From the NCBI GenBank assembly GCA_948567375.1, contig OX419757.1, positions 43,400,001 through 43,464,000 on the forward strand: DNA of 64,000 nt. Reading direction: 5' to 3'. Below the pieces are notes generated by a model, which was given only the letters and a program-made list of their open reading frames with translations, made no database searches and was not told where the DNA came from. The DNA is from Lunularia cruciata (lineage: Eukaryota; Streptophyta; Marchantiopsida; Lunulariales; Lunulariaceae). The position numbers and the translations under genes are program-made. Below are positions 61,121-64,000 of the stretch, in pieces. Positions within the stretch are counted from its first letter, which is position 1; the number at the start of each line of letters is the position of its first letter.

Positions 61121-62655
61121 TTGGAGGAGCACAAGATTGAGGTGGAGTCTCATGCAAGACCAGTCCGCCAAAAGCAACGTTGCATTAGCCCCCCAATATC
61201 TTTGGTGATGAAAGAGGAGATTGATAAGCTTAAGGAGGCTAGATTTATCTTTGAGGTAGAGAATTTGGAATGGGTGTCTCCCATTATGATTGTGAAAAAA
61301 AAAATTGGCAAGCTTTAGGTATGTGTGGATTACAAGAAGCTTAATGTTGTGACTAAGAAGGACTATTACACTTTGCCATTCATTGATGAGATCTTGGAGG
61401 AGGTTGCAGGTCATGAGAGGTACAGTTTTGGAGATGGTTATAGTGAGTATAACCAAATCAAGATTGCACCAGAGCATCAACAACTCACCACATTTACCAC
61501 ACCTTGGAGAACTTACGCTTTCAATGTCATACCTTTTAGGCTCTACAATGCTCTAGCCACATTCCAACAGTTCATAAACAAAGTATTTGAACCTTTCATT
61601 AGGGAATTTGTGAGAGACTTCATTGATGACTTTTGTGTCTATGGGAGCAAGGAGGAGAACTTTAAGCACCTAATCAAGGTCTTGCAATGCTTGGATGAGG
61701 CAAATACATCACTCAACCCAAAGAAGTGCATTTTTGGATGTGAAGAAGGTCTACTTTTGGGGCACATCATCTCTAAGGATGGCATAGCAATTGATCTTGA
61801 GAAGGTGAGGAAAATCTTAGATCTTCTATTCCCTTCAAGCTTGACAAAGTTATGCCAATTCTTGGGGATGGTTGGGTACTATAGGAGATTCATCTTCTTA
61901 TTTTCCAACAAGGCCTATGCATTGACCATCTACATTAAGATGGGTGTAGATTACATGGTGATTTTGGAAGACAAGGAGTATCTCAAAGCTTTTGAGGAGC
62001 TCAAGCAATCCCTTGTTGTAGCTCCAATTCTTGCTAAACTTGATTGGAGTAAGCCTTTCATCCTCTACACTATTGCTTCTAATGTAGCTATAGGATGCAC
62101 TCTTAGTCAATTAGACCAAGATAAGCATGATCATCCAATAGCTTATGCTAGAAGATAGATGGTTTCAGTAGAAAAGAACTACTCTGTCACAAAGAGAGAA
62201 GGGTTGGCAGTGAGCTTTGGTCTCAAGAAGTTTAGATACTACTTGATTGGACCAAAATCCAAATTATCACAGATCACAAGGCTTTGAAGTACATCTTCAA
62301 AAAGCCTAATGTGGAAGGGATGCTAGCAAGGTGGATGATACTCTTGTCTGAATATGACTACACCATTGAGGATAGGCCAAGAAAGAAATGTGCAAATGTT
62401 GATTTGTTATTGAGGGCCTATGATCATGATAGAGATGAGCCAGTGGATGATTCCTTCTTGGATGAGGAGCTCATGACAATCTTAGTCACTCAAGAGGTTC
62501 CAATGGAGTATAAGGAGATTGTGGATTTTGTGACAAGAGGTAACTATCCAGAAGGAATGCATGCTAAGGAGAGGAAGGCCCTTGCAGCAAGATCTAGACC
62601 TTACACAATGGTGGAGGATATTCTTTTTCACCAAGGAGCAGATGGTCTACTTTGA
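61121..62655 (+). pseudogene. Gypsy Z reverse transcriptase and RNase H
   Basis: RT runs from VRQKQRCISPP (61160) through EEIDKLKEARFIFEV, then one TAG (61316-61318), CVDYKKLNVVTKKDYYTLPF, YSFGDGYSEYNQI, FTTPWRTYAFNVIPFRLYNA and the catalytic box FIDDFCVYG (61619-61640, F-x-D-D). The thumb is KKCIFGCEEGLLLGHIISKDG. RNase H begins at WSKPFILYTIASNVAIG (about 62050), where the first catalytic Asp of the DAS motif is replaced (IAS), and continues in another frame with a TDHKAL motif near 62270. The block 62284-62655 carries the RNase H tail and connection (LARWMILLSEYDYTIEDRP). One stop and at least one frameshift. Confidence 0.8.
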
Positions 62656-63793
62656 AGAGCAGTGGGTAAGGAAGAGTCTATCCTACCCATAAAGGATTTT
62701 CATGAAGGTTTAGTGTATGGATGACACTTTGCAGGAAAGGTGAATACTTTAAGGATTTTAGATGCAAGTTACCATTGGAGAGGGATTTTCAAGGATTGTC
62801 TTGATTATTGCAAAAATTGTCATGTTTGTCAAGCTTTTTCTAGAAAGTCTACATCCACTCCACCACTTAGATCAATTCCATTGTTATGACCTTCTAGGAA
62901 GTGAGGAATTGATTTTGTAGGTCCTCTCAATAGAATCTCAAGGAACAATTGGTACATTGTGGTAGTTATTGATTACCTTACAAAGTGAGTTGAGGCTAGA
63001 CCATTGAGGGACAAGAAGGAAGATGAAGTGGGTAGATTTCTTTATGAACACATTATAACTAGGTTTGGATACCCTTTGGAGTTGATTTTTGATAGAGGAG
63101 GAGAGTTTACAAGAAGCATCACTACAACCATGCTACAACATTTCTCTATCACACATAGAGTAACTATATCCTATAAGCCAAATTCCAATGGCTTGGCAGA
63201 GAGAACCAACCAGACCTCGTGCATGATGTTGGCCAAAGATGCAGAAATGAAGGGAGCTAATCATCATTGGGACAAGAGGATTCATGCAGTTTTGTGGGAG
63301 TGTAGGACAACCATGAAGACTTCCACTAGACATTCTCCATTTCAATTGGTATATGGTATTGAATCTACCTTACCTATTCACTTTGATCTTCATACCTTCC
63401 AATGCATTCATAGGAGATTGAAGAAAGCACAAGGAGGTGATGCAAAGAAGTCAAGGAAGGATCAACTCATGGAGTTGGAAGAGGCAAGAGCAGTTGCTAT
63501 GGTTTGAGTGAAGCAAACCCAAAGGAAACAAAAGGAGAGCTATAATAGGAGGCAAGGTAAGAAGAAGGTAGAGCCTTTCAAAGAAGGTAGAGCCTTTCAA
63601 AGAAGGTGATTGTGTAATGTTGTTTGATTCCATTCAATTCAAGAGAGTGCAAAAAAAGTTTTTTCCGGAGTACTTTGGACCTTTCATAGTGGAGAAGGTG
63701 TTAGGCAATTACACTTATAATCTCAAGGAGTTGGGAGGAAGACACTTTGATAGGATTAACCATGATAAGTTGAAAATGTATCATAGAAGGTAG
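62640..63793 (+). pseudogene. Gypsy Z integrase
   Basis: An HHCC zinc domain is read near 62700-62840 (HFAGKVNTLRILDASYHW, then CLDYCKNCHVCQ). The catalytic core has GIDFVGPLN (first D, about 62908), IFDRGGEFTRS (second D, about 63090) and NGLAERTNQ (catalytic E, about 63195). It is open from 63004 to 63507 except upstream stops at 62886-62905. The C-terminal SH3-like part (YFGPFIVEKVLGNYTYNLKEL) lies at 63670-63740 in a different frame, after a 19-bp duplication. It ends with TAG at 63791. No chromodomain. Confidence 0.8.
63564..63601. repeat. 19-bp tandem duplication in integrase
   Basis: Units GAAGGTAGAGCCTTTCAAA at 63564-63582 and 63583-63601 are identical. As 19 is not a multiple of three, it shifts the reading frame and explains the frame change before the SH3-like part. 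Confidence 0.85.
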
Positions 63794-64000
63794 CAAGACC
63801 TTCACTTCTAGGACAAAGTGAAAACTTAGTCCGGAGGTAAATGATGGGGTTTTCCATCCTTCTTGTTATCCTCCATAGTTGCTTCTTTCATCTTCTTATT
63901 GTTGAAATTGCATTTCATATGGTAGTACATGTTGCACTTAGTAGTTGAAACTGATATAAAATATGCTTGTACTATATGTGTTAAGGTTTGTACATAACAC

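Larger units (their letters stand above)
58950..63793 (+). mobile_element. Ty3/gypsy retrotransposon Z (non-chromoviral), gag to integrase
   Basis: Plus-strand order gag, protease, RT, RNase H, integrase, with no chromodomain. The integrase tail ends at 63793 (HDKLKMYHRR then TAG). The RT and integrase style (FVRDFIDDFCVY, VVVIDYLTK, NGLAERTNQ) fits the Athila/Tat side of plant gypsy elements. The 3' LTR lies beyond the window and the 5' LTR is not recognised. Relatively few stops compared with the other elements here, so it is younger or less decayed. Confidence 0.8.

Overview
This window is plant nuclear DNA: two ordinary intron-containing genes sit inside a dense, nested pile of decayed retrotransposons. 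The Raf-type protein kinase, the plant-style UMP-CMP kinase, the chromovirus and the Athila/Tat-like elements all point to a land plant. The short introns (about 75-750 bp) and a Ty3/gypsy family that carries a DNA methyltransferase and a PHD finger suggest, by recollection and not proof, a non-flowering lineage.

Layout. 1-6760: a minus-strand gypsy element (gag-protease) into which a copy of a 3.8-kb coiled-coil-encoding LTR has inserted. 6761-16117: AT-rich DNA with two fragments of a LINE-like reverse-transcriptase element and a TRIM-like mini-element. 16118-28360: a second minus-strand gypsy of the same family, split by other insertions. Its gag, protease, DNA methyltransferase, integrase and PHD finger can all be read, but its RT segment is replaced by a chromovirus with a chromodomain and an LTR rich in heat-shock-element-like motifs. 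A complete 3.78-kb coiled-coil LTR sits inside the methyltransferase gene. 28361-34549: another retrotransposon whose 5' LTR is again this coiled-coil unit, followed by a primer-binding site and gag. 35386-39106: a fourth, solo copy. 39107-53259: the only genic island, with a Raf-like kinase (minus) and a UMP-CMP kinase (plus) arranged head to head. 53260-57390: a LINE-like element broken by solo LTRs. 57391-64000: a non-chromoviral gypsy element with gag, protease, RT, RNase H and integrase.

The two most unusual things are: (1) a family of about 3.8-kb LTRs that each contain one long reading frame (about 860 codons) for a protein with a conserved N-terminal domain and a long coiled coil; and (2) a gypsy retrotransposon family with a DRM/DNMT3-like cytosine methyltransferase between protease and RT and a PHD finger after integrase. 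Both are degenerate here. The host genes look intact: exon phases agree throughout, and all introns are GT-AG except one GC-AG intron in the kinase.
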